From assembly GCA_036924285.1 (NCBI GenBank), contig JAYKYS010000010.1, positions 992,001 through 1,056,000 on the forward strand: 64,000 bases of DNA, written 5' to 3'. The stretch's first letter is position 1. Each line of letters opens with the position of its first letter. Under the pieces are notes generated by a model. It was not told where the DNA came from, made no database searches, and was given only the letters and a program-made list of their open reading frames with translations. The stretch comes from Asterella californica (Eukaryota > Streptophyta > Marchantiopsida > Marchantiales > Aytoniaceae). Made by a program: the position numbers and the translations under genes. Below, piece after piece: positions 1-10,513 of the stretch.

Positions 1-178
1 CTGGGAAGATGACTCCTGCTTTCAGGTATTGGTCGATCTGGTCCTTCACCAGAAGCGAGTACTTGGGGTTGAGCCGATACTGTCTCTGCCGTGCGGGAAC
101 AACGCCCTCCAGCAAGTCAATGCGATGCTCTCCCAACTCTCGAGGTATGCCCTTCATGTCTTCTATGGTCCGCGCTAA
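1..178 (-). pseudogene. Element A reverse transcriptase, N-terminal start (runs off window)
   Basis: Reading minus from 178, the frame encodes the classic entry to a Ty3/gypsy RT: an HRIDLLEG stretch, then a PARQRQYRLNP-like strand, then KDQIDQYLKAGVIFP at the window edge. The catalytic palm lies outside the window. This frame differs from the upstream linker frame, which ends in TAG at 177-175, so a small indel near 180-230 separates them. Family assignment is firm; activity is unlikely given the breaks. Confidence 0.75.
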
Positions 179-960
179 GACATCCTCAACTCCGTCAGAA
201 GTTCTCGAAAGTCTTCCAACTGCTGGCCCTCGATCACCTTGGAAAGCTTCAGCTTCTTCCCGGGAGCAACCTCCATTTCTTGAAGATCATCCGGGTTTAC
301 CATTCCTTCAGTGTGACTGTACTCACTGGCACCAAAGTATTCCGGTTTGGGAGCTTCTTCTAGTTCTGATTCGTCTTCTGGAAGATCAACTGTCGGATCT
401 TCCGAAGGGAAGACGATACTTTCATCTTCTGGAAGACCAACTGTCGGATCTTCCGAAGGGAAGACGATACTTTTGTCTTCTGGAAGCTCTTCTTCCGCAA
501 TCTCGTAACACTCAATGTATCCACAGATCACATCTTCTGCTCTCTCTGCTACTTCTGTAGTACACAAGTTATTCACCACAAACTCATTATACCGTTCATC
601 ACTGTCAGAAGACGCAGCTGAGTCTTCTGAAGTGTATCCCTCTGTCGTAGACGGAGTTTCACTTTGGTGTCCAATCTTCTTCCAAGGAAGCGAGACCTTA
701 GTCTTCTCACCTGGCTTGGGTGTAGGATTGGGAAATCTCAAACGATGTCTTCTCCAGTCGGTATTTACATTTGCAGCATACAGCCAAGGTCTTCCTATCA
801 ACACTTGATATCCAACCTTAGCTACAGGTCGCAAAATGATGTAAATGAGGTAAAAAGATACTCCACCAATTACCGTCAAGACATCTTTCAGTTGCCCCAA
901 AGGTCGTCTTCTAGTCTGGTCTGCCATTCTGAGGATTCTCGGAGTAGGCTGGAACTCAGT
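175..960 (-). pseudogene. Element A protease C-terminal half and acidic linker
   Basis: The frame opens near 960, where the gag-PR frame runs out after the DSG motif, and carries the rest of a retropepsin-like fold: a VLTVIGGVSFYLIYIILRP strand pair, then VLIGRPWLYAANVN, matching the ILG/IGRPWL flap-distal motif of gypsy proteases. The second half is an acidic, repeat-bearing linker (E/D/S/P rich) that leads to the RT. A one-base shift relative to 888-3376 near 960 and another near 180 show decay of this copy or, less likely, programmed frameshifts. Confidence 0.7.
366..486 (-). repeat. 51-bp in-frame tandem repeat in element A linker
   Basis: Two complete units and a partial third of a 17-residue repeat of the form LPEDxSIVFPSEDPTVx lie in the protease-RT linker. 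The units differ at only a few bases. The DNA of each unit is itself made of CTTCC/GGAAG words. It is probably a length-variable flexible spacer. Confidence 0.8.
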
Positions 961-3376
961 AGGGCATGTGCCGTTTCTTCAGTCATGATGTTAACTCCGG
1001 AGCCGGAATCAATGGGTACCTTCTTCAGAAGATAGCCATGGATCTCCATATCAAGTTCTGGGGCTCCCAAGTCCTCATGCTCTATCTTGAGGATCCGGGT
1101 GCTCTGGGGAAGTCTAGCTGTCCTCCTCTTCCTCGATCCTCGAAGCACAGATTGTAACAACTTCCTGTAATCAGCGTTGTCATCCAACAGCTGTTGGAAG
1201 GTTACATCCGCCTTCTGATTCCACAAGTCTCGCAAGAAGTCGTAAGGAGATCTTTTCAGAAGAGTGACTGGTGTTTCCAACAGAGAAGATGTAGTAGCTG
1301 CTTCCTTGGGTGGAAGACCAGAAGAGTGTCTTCCCTCGATTGGGGGCTGTTCCCGTGAGACAGGGGCTGCCGTAGTCGGTGTAGGAAGCTGCTGTACTAT
1401 CTTCCGTCTCTTCTCCAGCTCTTCTTGCATGATCGCTTCAACTTCTTGTCTAATGTCAGGAGCAAAGTACTTTGGATCTTCTCGGTCGTAAGTAGGAGAA
1501 GACGGCCGCTCAGGAGAAGATGACCTCTCCTTTCGCTGCTTCTTCTTCTTGATCTCCTTCTGACGAGATTCTAACTTCCCTTTGCTTCTGGTACTTACCT
1601 TGAACACAGCTTCATCCAAGACTTCTTCGGGAGGCCAACTGTCTGAATCCAGGCTAGGGCTCCAAACGGTGCCATCCGTCAAAGTGAAAGAAGAAGCTGC
1701 CTCAAGTGACTTCATCTTCTGAGCTGCAGTCGTCTTCTGCAGCAGAGGTTCCTTTCCTTCGCGCTTCCCGAGGTCCGGTTCGTCTTCCTCGATATGGAGA
1801 CAATCCGTACAATCCCCAGGATCTTCTTCTTCTACGGTGATGTGCTGTACCACTGCTAACTCGAGTTTAGAAGCTGATGCAGCTTCTGCAAGAGGCATGA
1901 TCTTTGCAAATCTAACCATTTGTCGTGGCCGTAAGGTTTGAGGACAATTCCCTGTGAAATGACCGGCTTCCTTACAGTTCCCACATAAGGGCACTTGCCC
2001 AATCTGTCTTCTCGGATGAGGACAGGTGGACCACCAGTGTTCTGTCTCTCCACAATTATTGCACGATCCAGGAAGAGGGTTAAGAGGTCGTTGTGATGAA
2101 GAAGGTTGCCAGGGTGTCCTGGTATGTACATTGCTAGCTTTATCCCTAGGTACATAACGATTATATTGGGCAGGAGGCGTAGGAGTGAAGGGTTGTATCG
2201 TCTCGATCCTATAGCAGGTTTCCCCACTGGGATTGTGTAGATATCCCTCATCGTCTTCTTCTCATCCTGCCCAGTTGACAGCTTGGTCCTGCGTACACTG
2301 ATCTCTGGTATGCCCGGAAGAGTTACAAAGAGTGCACCAAAGGTTTGGCCGGGAAGCCGTAGGTTGCTTCCGCTTGTCCTTCTGGTTCAGAAGATGAACT
2401 TTCAGGTCGGCAAACTGCTTCAGAATCTCATCGATGCGGGGATCAGGTGCAGACTGTATGATCTGAGTTTGAGGCATCTTCTGCACAACTTCCTCCCTTG
2501 CTCGTGTCTTTTCCTTCTTCTTCTTTCGTGTCTTCTTCTCTGGTTCAGATTCAGATTCTGAACTTTCGACCGTAGACTCTTCAGAAGTAGAAGATGCTTC
2601 TTAATCACTGTTATCAATTTCAGTGGACTTGGACTTCTTCTTGGACTTCCGAGAAGACTTCTTCGACTTCTTGGACTTCTTCGAGATTTTCTCTCTGTCT
2701 TTTGTCATATTTCGAGTGATGCTCGAGGTTTCATACTGCTCGGTATGCTTCTGTACCTCTGCTAAATCATCACCTCCTCCTCTTCTGCAGTACAATTCCA
2801 TATCCTGAGACAATCCTCCCAAGAACCAGTCCACGGCTTGCTGAGCATAGTAACCGGGTCTTCCTTGGTTCTGAGAGATGTGATCCAAGAGATCTTCAAA
2901 CCTCTCGGTGTAATCCCGCTGTGTCTCTTTCTTCTTCCGTTCGAGTCTCTGAAGTTCTATGAGGGTCATCCGATCATAGCCCACTCCTCTAAACCTCTTC
3001 AGAAAAGCTGCCTTCAGAGTAGCCCAAGCGGCCATTACTACACCATCATCCAACATCTTACTCATCCATTTCCTTCCCTTCCCTACGATCAAACTAGGAA
3101 ATATCCGGAGTCTGTCGACATCAGCGTCTTCCTTGTTGGATCTAGAGATGGTCTCGAACATCGTGATGAAGTCGTCCGCGTCAGCATCATCGTCGTACGG
3201 ATGGTACTTCTGCCGAGTGTGGGAAGCCATGTCGACTGCCGGCTGGTGCGACGGTCAACTTCTTCCTCCCTCAGGTCCAGGTGGTGGAGATGGTCTTCTC
3301 GAAGGTCCAGGCCTGTCTGAATCAAGAAGATCGTCTTCTGAGTCAGAACTAATGTCACTGCTATCCTCCGAGACGT
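888..3376 (-). pseudogene. Element A gag and protease N-terminus, broken
   Basis: One frame runs from the insertion boundary of B (3376) to the protease, interrupted by TAA at 2603-2601 and TGA at 2264-2262. The order is an acidic N-part, then a Retrotrans_gag-type helical domain (about 3230-2750: DDFITMFETISR, RIFPSLIVGKGRKWM, WATLKAAFLKRF, QRDYTERFEDLL), a Lys/Ser-rich basic stretch (2700-2610), three CCHC knuckles (CTLCNSSGHTRDQC near 2340, CNNCGETEHWWSTC near 2050, CGNCKEAGHFTGNC near 1960), a charged region, and the protease motif IDSGSGVNIM with the catalytic Asp codon near 1010. The start ATG is at 22150, on the far side of B. Gag packages the RNA; the knuckles bind nucleic acid. Confidence 0.85.
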
Positions 3377-3811
3377 TGTCGCGACGAGAGTCTTTCTTGG
3401 GGAGGACGGACCTCCTGACTGTGATCGATCAAAGAAAATGACCAAGAAGGAAAATAGGTCGCTGCAGACGATGAAATCTCAAAACACAGCCTCTTGTGCC
3501 CACCAATTGCAAAACAAACACTCAAGTACACAAATAGATCTCTCCGGAGTAGAAATAGCTTTATTTCAGTGTCAACTGCTTCACTGTTTAAGAAAATATC
3601 TCTCTCCTCCTCTCCTGAGTCCTTCTCAGCTGAAAATTCCAAGGAATTTGATCTCACGACAACCAAAGCCTTGTCAAAAACGATCTCCTTCCAATAAACC
3701 ACCTCTGTCCGTTCAATTCTACTCCTTCCAAACCTCAAAATTGTGTAACATATGAGGTTCTTGTCTCCAAAACACTTTCTTGCCTCTCTCACGATCTCCT
3801 TTGCTCACTCC

Positions 3812-4021
3812 ACTCAATTCTGTCAGAAAAATCGACCATCACTCAGCCTCCAAGCTTCTCAGCGTCTCCTCTCCTCAATCCACTCAATTCTGTCAGAAAA
3901 ATCGATCCTCACCCAGCCTCCAAGCTTCTCAGCGTCTCCTCTCCTCAATCCACTCAATTCTGTCAGAAAAATCGATCCTCACCTAGCCTCCAAGCTTCTC
4001 AGCGTCTCCTCTCCTCAATCC
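3812..4021. repeat. 70-bp tandem repeat inside element B LTR (three units)
   Basis: Units begin with ACTCAATTCTGTCAG at 3812, 3882 and 3952, giving an exact 70-bp period. The other LTR carries two units at 20487-20626. The difference shows unit gain or loss after insertion, or template slippage during reverse transcription. Confidence 0.9.
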
Positions 4022-4616
4022 CTAATTCTGCTCCTTTTTCCTCCTTTCGCCTCAGTTCTGTCAAAAAACTCCCTTGAAAAGTGTCCCCGATCTTCAGCCG
4101 CCGCAGTATTTAACCTAAAGTTTTAAGGCTCCAGCTTAAGCTGCCTCCCTGCTGTCCTTATGAGCGCAGTCACTTATCAGAAGCAAGGCCTTAGCTTAAG
4201 CTGCCCCCCTGCTGTCCTTATGCGTACAAAGCTTTATTTACAAGTTTGGACCCTCTTTAATACAAGTTTCACAGTTGTCTCCACAAACTCTACCTCTTCA
4301 CTTATAAAGGTTCTCATAGTCTCATTCCCCATCTTAAGCTGACTCGATAGTTATTTAACAAATTAACAAAAGTTTCATGTGCTCTTGATGCCATCTCGAT
4401 GCCATCCTGAATATACTACAAGCCATCCAATGTAGGCCGAAGCCCTAACACTTATGAGGCTGCCCCACAGGGCTTACAGCCCCCCCATATGCGCACCAAG
4501 TATCTCCCATAGTATATTCAGGATGGCATGCGGAGGCTTAGACCAGGAAGTTCACGATTAAGGGAGATATCGGTCTCCCGCCCTTAGGTATACAGGACAT
4601 GGCTGCATACCCAACA

Positions 4617-4668
4617 TAGACTCCCATCCGGGAGGCCAACGCATGTTGGCCTCCCGGATGGGAGTCTA
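4617..4668. repeat. Perfect 24-bp inverted repeat with 4-nt loop, one LTR only
   Basis: Bases 4617-4640 are exactly the reverse complement of 4645-4668, with loop GCAT at 4641-4644. The partner LTR near 21222-21250 has only the left arm followed directly by downstream sequence. It is therefore a new foldback duplication in this LTR copy, probably from template switching during DNA synthesis. Confidence 0.9.
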
Positions 4669-5259
4669 CTCTCCCAAAATAGGAACCACAGGCCAGGAGG
4701 GATTGATCCTGAGACCACTTCCCTCCTAGGCAGGCGCCCTATCACTGGGATGGCCTTTGGTTCCGTTCTAAAAGCATTTAAAACTTGTACATATGCTTTT
4801 ATTGTAGAAATCTTCCTGCAAAGTCTTTACTAGCCTTTTTTGTGCAAACTTCTCTACACAACTCTGTTTTTAATGAACAAGGAGTCAAAACTATAGTATT
4901 TGTGAACACCTACACACTCACGCTATCAGATTCTGAGTTCAAGTCACGAGCAAGAATCGACGGATTTCCCTCTTTTGTACATTTTTTAGTTTAAAACCCG
5001 TACTAACTATAGCTTAAAACACTTTTTGTCAAAACTGGAAGCATGAGGTCGCTCTCCTTGTCGAGCTCTGCATTCTGGTGCCTTTCGACCTCTTTCAAGG
5101 TGATATTCCAGTCTAAGCTAGGGGGCAGCTTGTCAAGCATGGCCCTAGCTTAGCTCTTGCCCAGCTTGTTAAGCTGCAGGGCAGCTTCCTTTACACAATA
5201 TAGAAAAAAACATCTCTTTGCAATATTTTTCACTGTACAGACCTATGTACAATACGACA

Positions 5260-5297
5260 TTCACCCCCTCCAAACCTGCACATCCTCTGGTATGTGC
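5260..5297 (-). promoter_or_regulatory. Element B polypurine tract and 3' hairpin
   Basis: On the minus strand a G-rich tract (TTTGGAGGGGGTGAA) abuts the LTR start TGTCG at 5259, as expected for the plus-strand DNA primer. Just upstream, 5278-5297 forms a 6-bp stem GCACAT/ATGTGC with an 8-nt loop. The same hairpin stands in the same place in D and E. Confidence 0.8.
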
Positions 5298-5304
5298 CAA
5301 TCCA

Positions 5305-5703
5305 TCATTGACCCTCGTGGTCCTCCAAATCGTCTTCGCTCTCCTCGACCGCCTCAGATAGGTCTTCATTTGCTCCTGTCTGCTCTGAACCTAAGAACTC
5401 AGCTAGCTCCATAGTCTCCCCTCTCTTCTTGAATAACTTCACTCGTTTCCCAGCAACTGGAAGTCTTAAGGGCGTGCCATCTAGCTCTTGCAAGGAATAA
5501 GTAGCATTCTGATGTACATCAGAGACAAGGTATGGACCAAACCACCTTCTCGAAAACTTTCGAACTGTAGAGTGTTGGTTCTCCAATGTGCTGTCGTATA
5601 CCAACACCCAGTCTCCAACTTGTATCAGTTTTGGTCGAAGTCTATGAGTCTTATCAAACCTCTCCTTGTTCCCTAGTCGAGCCGCCTTCAGCCGTCGCTG
5701 CGC
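5305..5703 (-). pseudogene. Element B integrase C-terminal domain (3' part, separated by C)
   Basis: This is the gypsy integrase tail: WVLVYDSTLENQHSTVRKFSRRWFGPYLV, then NATYSLQELDGTPLRLPVAGKRVKLFKKR, then an acidic C-terminus ending at 5305. The frame is open to the boundary of element C at 5703, and the upstream part resumes at 14194 in the proper frame if C plus one 4-bp duplication is left out. The C insertion alone therefore broke the gene at this point, although other lesions exist upstream. Confidence 0.85.
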
Positions 5704-6983
5704 TGTCGGAGTGTAATCCGTCTACCTAGGAAAGCGCCGGGCTTCTGGCTATGGTTTTTCACTCAAGAGGTTGGCTTTCAGGTCACAATAGGGCTATAAA
5801 CACTCACACAGATGTGTAAGATCTAGTAATATACCCAGAAGGCGAAATTCAGGTCTAGCTGGCAGTAATAGGATTCGGCGGTGAACTTTGACACTCACGG
5901 AGAGGAAAACTATGAAGGTTTAGACCTCTAAATTCCCCTACATGCAAATGAGGTACTACTGAACTCACAGACGAAATTTCAGCCTGAGATCAAATTCTGA
6001 CACGGAGATATGAACAGAAAAGTTTTGAGCAAGAAAACTACGGCAATTTCTGGTACCTAGCTGGCTATTTCAACCTATAACAGGAGTTTGGCTCGATCAA
6101 TTTCGAAGTTTCTTACAGGATTTGCAGTCTACAGGGTGCTGAACATCCCTGTGAAGTTGGGACTCCTGAATGTACACAGAACTGTAGATCTCCTCCTCTG
6201 AAGTCGCTGCTCTAGATTAAGAGCTTTTCAGACCCCCTCAGCTTCAGCGGCCGCCCTGAATTACTCAGTTACTCAATTGATATGAAACTTATGTGAAATC
6301 GTAGCCCTGCTGGCGGAGAACACAACCTCGAAGTTTTGAAGCAATTTCCTCAAATCTGCTGCGAGTGACACTGAAAACCCTAAATCCAACCAAAATGATT
6401 CAATTCTAGCACAATCCGAACTTCAATTGCTCATAACTCCGTCTTTATTGACTCAAATCGATCGAAATTTTCACTGGAAGTGCTTGGCATGACGAGTCCT
6501 CTCTCCCCGTGCTCTCAGATTTCGAAGATCCCTCACCAAATGCTCGAACTCCACTCTAGAGCTCTGTTTCTAAATTTAGAGTTTAACAAAAGACAAAAAT
6601 GGACCAATGGGAGTTCATAGCTCCACTTGGTTGTCCTTTAGTACCCTAAACCACATGGCAACTTAGTTTTACTCATAGGCTACCACGTCAAGCCCCCTAG
6701 AGTGCCAGCGTAAAACTTAAATCACTTAAAATGACACGCAGCCCCGAAAAATAACTTAAATCCGCTAGAAAGCGTGCATGAGCGACACGCAAATACAACC
6801 CATGAGCTTAAGCCCTATCAACATGGTAATCAACCTACTAAGACTCAAAATAGTGTTAACACCGTATGCAAAGGTGTCAAACATATACATAAACGACTAG
6901 AAGTAATATAAGCTAACTTCTAGAACTACTAAACTCAAGCGTCAGAGTAGAAATATAACATGTAGCCGCCAAGTAGCGCGACA
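5704..6983 (-). repeat. Element C 3' LTR
   Basis: 1280 bp, TGTCGG...GCGACA, near-identical to 12913-14193 with scattered substitutions (for example 6279-6292 against 13488-13501). A G-rich tract read on the minus strand (AGAGGGGGTGGA, 6984-6995) follows directly as polypurine tract. Unlike B, D and E, the conserved 3' hairpin is missing here. Confidence 0.92.
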
Positions 6984-7004
6984 TCCACCCCCTCTGAATC
7001 CAGA

Positions 7005-10000
7005 TCAAGACTCTTCAGCTTCGGCTTCAAACTCATCTTCAACCTGCATTGAGTCTTCAACTTCATCCTCTGTAAACTCTACAACGTTCCAATCCTCTCC
7101 TCTCCTTCTAAAGAGCTTGATTCTCTTTCCTGCGACTGGTACCTTGAGCACTGCACCATCTAACTCTCTCAAGGAGTATGTGGCATTATCATAAACTTCT
7201 AACACCACATAAGGTCCAAATCATCTCTTGGAGAACTTTCTGATAGTGCTATGCTGATTATCTAGACTACTATCATAGACTAACACCCAATCACCTTCTT
7301 TAACTGGTTTGGGTCGTAATGTATGCGTTCTATCAAATCTGCCTTTGTTTCTCTCTCTAGCAGTCTTCAACCTTTCCACAGCTTTGGCAACATCCTCAGG
7401 TCTTCGTTCTAACTGCTGGATCCTTAATGCAAGAAGATCCTCCGTACTTCTACCATCTTCCCATGACAAAACATTCCAAGTAGACACAACCTCCTCAATC
7501 GGCATCACAGGTTTCTGTCCTAGTATCAATTCTGCTGGCATGTAACCTGTAACGGTACTATGAGTTGTACGGTCTGCCCATAAAGCAAACGGTAGCAGTC
7601 TAGGCCATTCACGGATCTTACCCTTGCAAGCTTTTACCAAAGCTTTGATGATTGACGGATGACCTCTTTCGCTCTTGCCATTCCCTTCAGGATTGTAAGC
7701 AGTGGTTAACGCCAACTTGATTCCCAATCGCTTGAAGAACTCAACTGCTTCTTGTGAATCCAGCTCACCCCTATCTGCAGTGATCTTTCCCACACACCCA
7801 TATCTACAAATAACATCTTCAAGTAGAAAGCGGCAGACACTAGCAGTGGTCTTCGTCCTCAAGGCACGGCCTTCAACTTGGTTAGATAGATCTTCTCTAG
7901 CCAAAAACTAGATACCTCATTTGTCCAAGTCCAAATGACATAGTTATCAGATCAACTACCCATTTGTAATGAATGGCTAAAGGATAAGTAGGATGCAATC
8001 CATCACGATGACGTACGTTGGAATACATCTGGCAGGGTATACAGGATGAAACAAACTATACTACATCCTTATACATACCCTTCCACCAATACTTCTCCTT
8101 CATCTTGGCAAATGTAGCCCAAACTCCTCTATGACCGGCCCATAAACTCTCATGGAACTCCTTGATCAGCTTCTGCTGCAATTCCAAGTCACATACCACT
8201 CGTTGCGGTATACCTCCTTGTAGCTTAGGGCGCTTCCATAGATGTCCTCCATGTAAAAAGTAACCATAAGCTATTCTACGGATCCTCTTGAAATCTGCAT
8301 CAGACCAGCCTTCTTGCCTTTCCAGTGAACTCAAATAGCGTCCAAGATCCAACCACTCGCCATCATACATAGTTTCCTCAAAAAACTCCAACGAGGCTGC
8401 AAAACAGCTTCTATCTCTTCTAGCAAGAGCACTAGAATAGAACTCTGTTCCCACATCCTCCTGATCATCTATCATTTCTTTCTCATCGTAATACCTAGCC
8501 CTTGATAACATATCTGCCACAGGATTGTCTTTTCCTGCAATATGTCTAAACTCTGGGTTCAAGGACTTGATATATGCTATCCACCTCAACATGGCAATAT
8601 CTGGAGTTGTACAGCTAGTGATCATTCCTAAGAGAGGTAAACAATCTGTCTCCACAACCACAGGTGCTCCTATCAAGTATTCCTTATCACTCTTCATCGC
8701 AGTAACTACTCCCCATAGCTCTCTCTTGACCTGAGGGTAGTCTCTCTGCCGTGAACTTAATACCTTAGCACCAAAACGCACCACATATCTATTTTCTTCC
8801 TGATCATCTTGTCCTATAGCCCATCCAATGCCAATAGGACTAGTATCAACAGTAAGGATAACAGATCTGCCCAACTCATATGTTACCTTCCGTAGAGTTG
8901 GTGGTGAAACCAAAAGATCCTTCAACTTCCTCATAGCCTCGCTTTGCTCCTCTTGCCACTGAAATCTTTGCCCCTTCCTCAACAGCTTGTACAACGGATC
9001 TGCTACATGAGCAAAGTGTGGAATCCATATATGATAAAACACACATGCACCTAGAAATCTTCTCACCTCGGTAACTGACCCACATGTTTCCTTCATCCTT
9101 CGAATGGCATCAACCTTGTTCGGACAAGGTTTCCGACCATAAGATCCACATAGGTGCCCCACTATTAACATCTCCTGTTCTCCAAATACAGACTTTGCTC
9201 CTGATAAAGTCAAATGAACCTCCTCCAGTCGACTCAATATCTTATCACAGTCAGCTATGTGATCTGCAACAAACTTACGGCACCCCCTCTGATCCATTAT
9301 CTCATTCTTCTCCTCCTCAGCACACCCTTTGATCGGCACATCATCAAGGAATGGCATAGTTTTTTCAGGAATGAAATCCCTCAAAACTTTGTTCATGCCA
9401 TTCATCATATGCGCTACAGAATTGGTAGCACCTTGCGGCAAGGTGCACATCCTTAGTAACCCCAAAGGTGTCCTCATTGTAGTCAAGTCTCTACTCTCAG
9501 AGGATAACTGAAACTGATCATAACCTGAATATAAGTCTCCCATGGAATAGATAGCACGACCAGCAAAAGCCTCTGCAAACTCGTCTACAATAGGTCCTAT
9601 ACCCATATTCCTGATAGTCGCCTTGTTAACTGGTTGCATATCTTGGATAAATCTCAAAGCTCCACTCTTCTTCGGAACAGTAAACCATCTGCTAGAGTAG
9701 GGAGCTATAGATGGTTCCAAGATACCCATCCTAATCCTCTCATTGAGCAAGTCTATCAGCTTTGGTAGATGAGCTCTAGGTACAGGGATAGGACGTAGAT
9801 TCCAAGGCACATGCGGTATAGTAAAGATTACCATAGGTGCAACTACACTTGGATCTACGCATCCTACTTCATGTGACTCAAACACAAACGCCTTACCATG
9901 CCTAGATAGCATCTCCTTGAAGCTCTTCTTCTCTTGCTCGGTAAGAAATCCATCACCTCCAATCTTCAGCTCCTTCAATGTTGTTTCTGTGAACTGATGC

Positions 10001-10513
10001 CCAATTCTTCTCGGTCCTCTGAGCGTCGGTTCTCGTGCAGCTTGCTCCATCTTCTGATTGTAATCGAGTGGCAAAGGCAAAGCCACTGGTTTGACTTTCT
10101 TTGCCACTGACTTGTACTTGGTCTCCACATACACCTCTTGTCGATCTATAAACTTATCAATAACATCATAAAGCTCCTTGGAGCTCACCACTCTATCTAC
10201 ATCATCTATAGAACTTTCTACTATCGATTTCAACTCCCCTATAGTATCTACCAAATACTGCTCTTCAAACACTCCAGATACGTATTCATCTCTTGCTAAC
10301 TTTCCATTATCCCACAAAGACTGCTGTACATACTTCACATGTTGCCTCTCAAACCTCTTCAGATTCTCAACCTTCCTATAACATACTGATCCACATGACG
10401 TCAATCCCAAGAAGCTAGTGGATAAAGCTTCCTGCTTTACTGGATCAGGCGAGAATCCTATCTCTACTGTACCGTTGAAGTCTCGCTCTTCAATGGTATT
10501 CTGCCAAAACCCC
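7005..10513 (-). pseudogene. Element C pol (RT, RNase H, integrase), broken
   Basis: The open frame begins just after TAG at 10515-10513, in the -1 frame relative to gag-PR, and overlaps its end. RT: YSSRWFTVPKKSGALRF, GDLYSGYDQF, catalytic FLDD. RNase H: TVDTSP, KREL, ETDCL, NPVADMLSRA. Integrase: an HxH/CxxC zinc site, then Asp, Asp, Glu (DRGE... SERGH) and the GKRIKLFRRRGED tail. Lesions: TAG at 8058-8056 where relative D has CAG, a one-base gain in the A run near 7905, and TGA at 7223-7221 where D has TGG. Without these it would be a normal-length pol. Confidence 0.88.

Larger units (their letters stand above)
1..3376 (-). mobile_element. Ty3/gypsy element A, gag-pol segment left of insertion B
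   Basis: Minus-strand retrotransposon reading from right to left and leaving the window at base 1 inside its reverse transcriptase. Its order is Gag, three CCHC knuckles, DSG protease, linker, RT start. The rest of its 5' end lies at 21834-22857 and beyond 33667, displaced by elements B and E. The gag reading frame on both sides of B matches when B and one 4-bp duplication are ignored, so the two segments are one element. The DNA is unusually dense in GAAGA/TCTTC words on both coding and noncoding parts. The copy is decayed, with two in-frame stops in gag and frameshifts near 960 and 180. Confidence 0.85.
3377..5259 (-). repeat. Element B 3' LTR
   Basis: TGTCG...CGACA termini, 1883 bp, homologous along its whole length to 20052-21833. 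It is about 100 bp longer because it holds three rather than two 70-bp units and an extra foldback arm at about 4641-4675. Small ORFs inside are pyrimidine-rich shadows shared with the other LTR and are not treated as genes. Confidence 0.9.

Noticed and set aside
9..808. Plus-strand ORFs opposite element A protease/linker
   Set aside because: They are antisense shadows of the minus-strand coding frames, rich in Ser/Leu from CTTCT words, with no domain.
1856..2251. Minus ORF of 131 codons between gag parts of element A
   Set aside because: The gag frame next to it carries a CCHC knuckle (CNNCGETEHWWSTC); this ORF is the shadow frame.
3089..3445. Minus ORF of 118 codons overlapping element A gag and LTR B
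   Set aside because: It crosses the A/B junction and lies in a frame other than the gag frame that is continuous across B.
3812..4021. CRISPR-like regular repeats
   Set aside because: 70-bp units are directly adjacent, without spacers, and lie inside a eukaryotic LTR.
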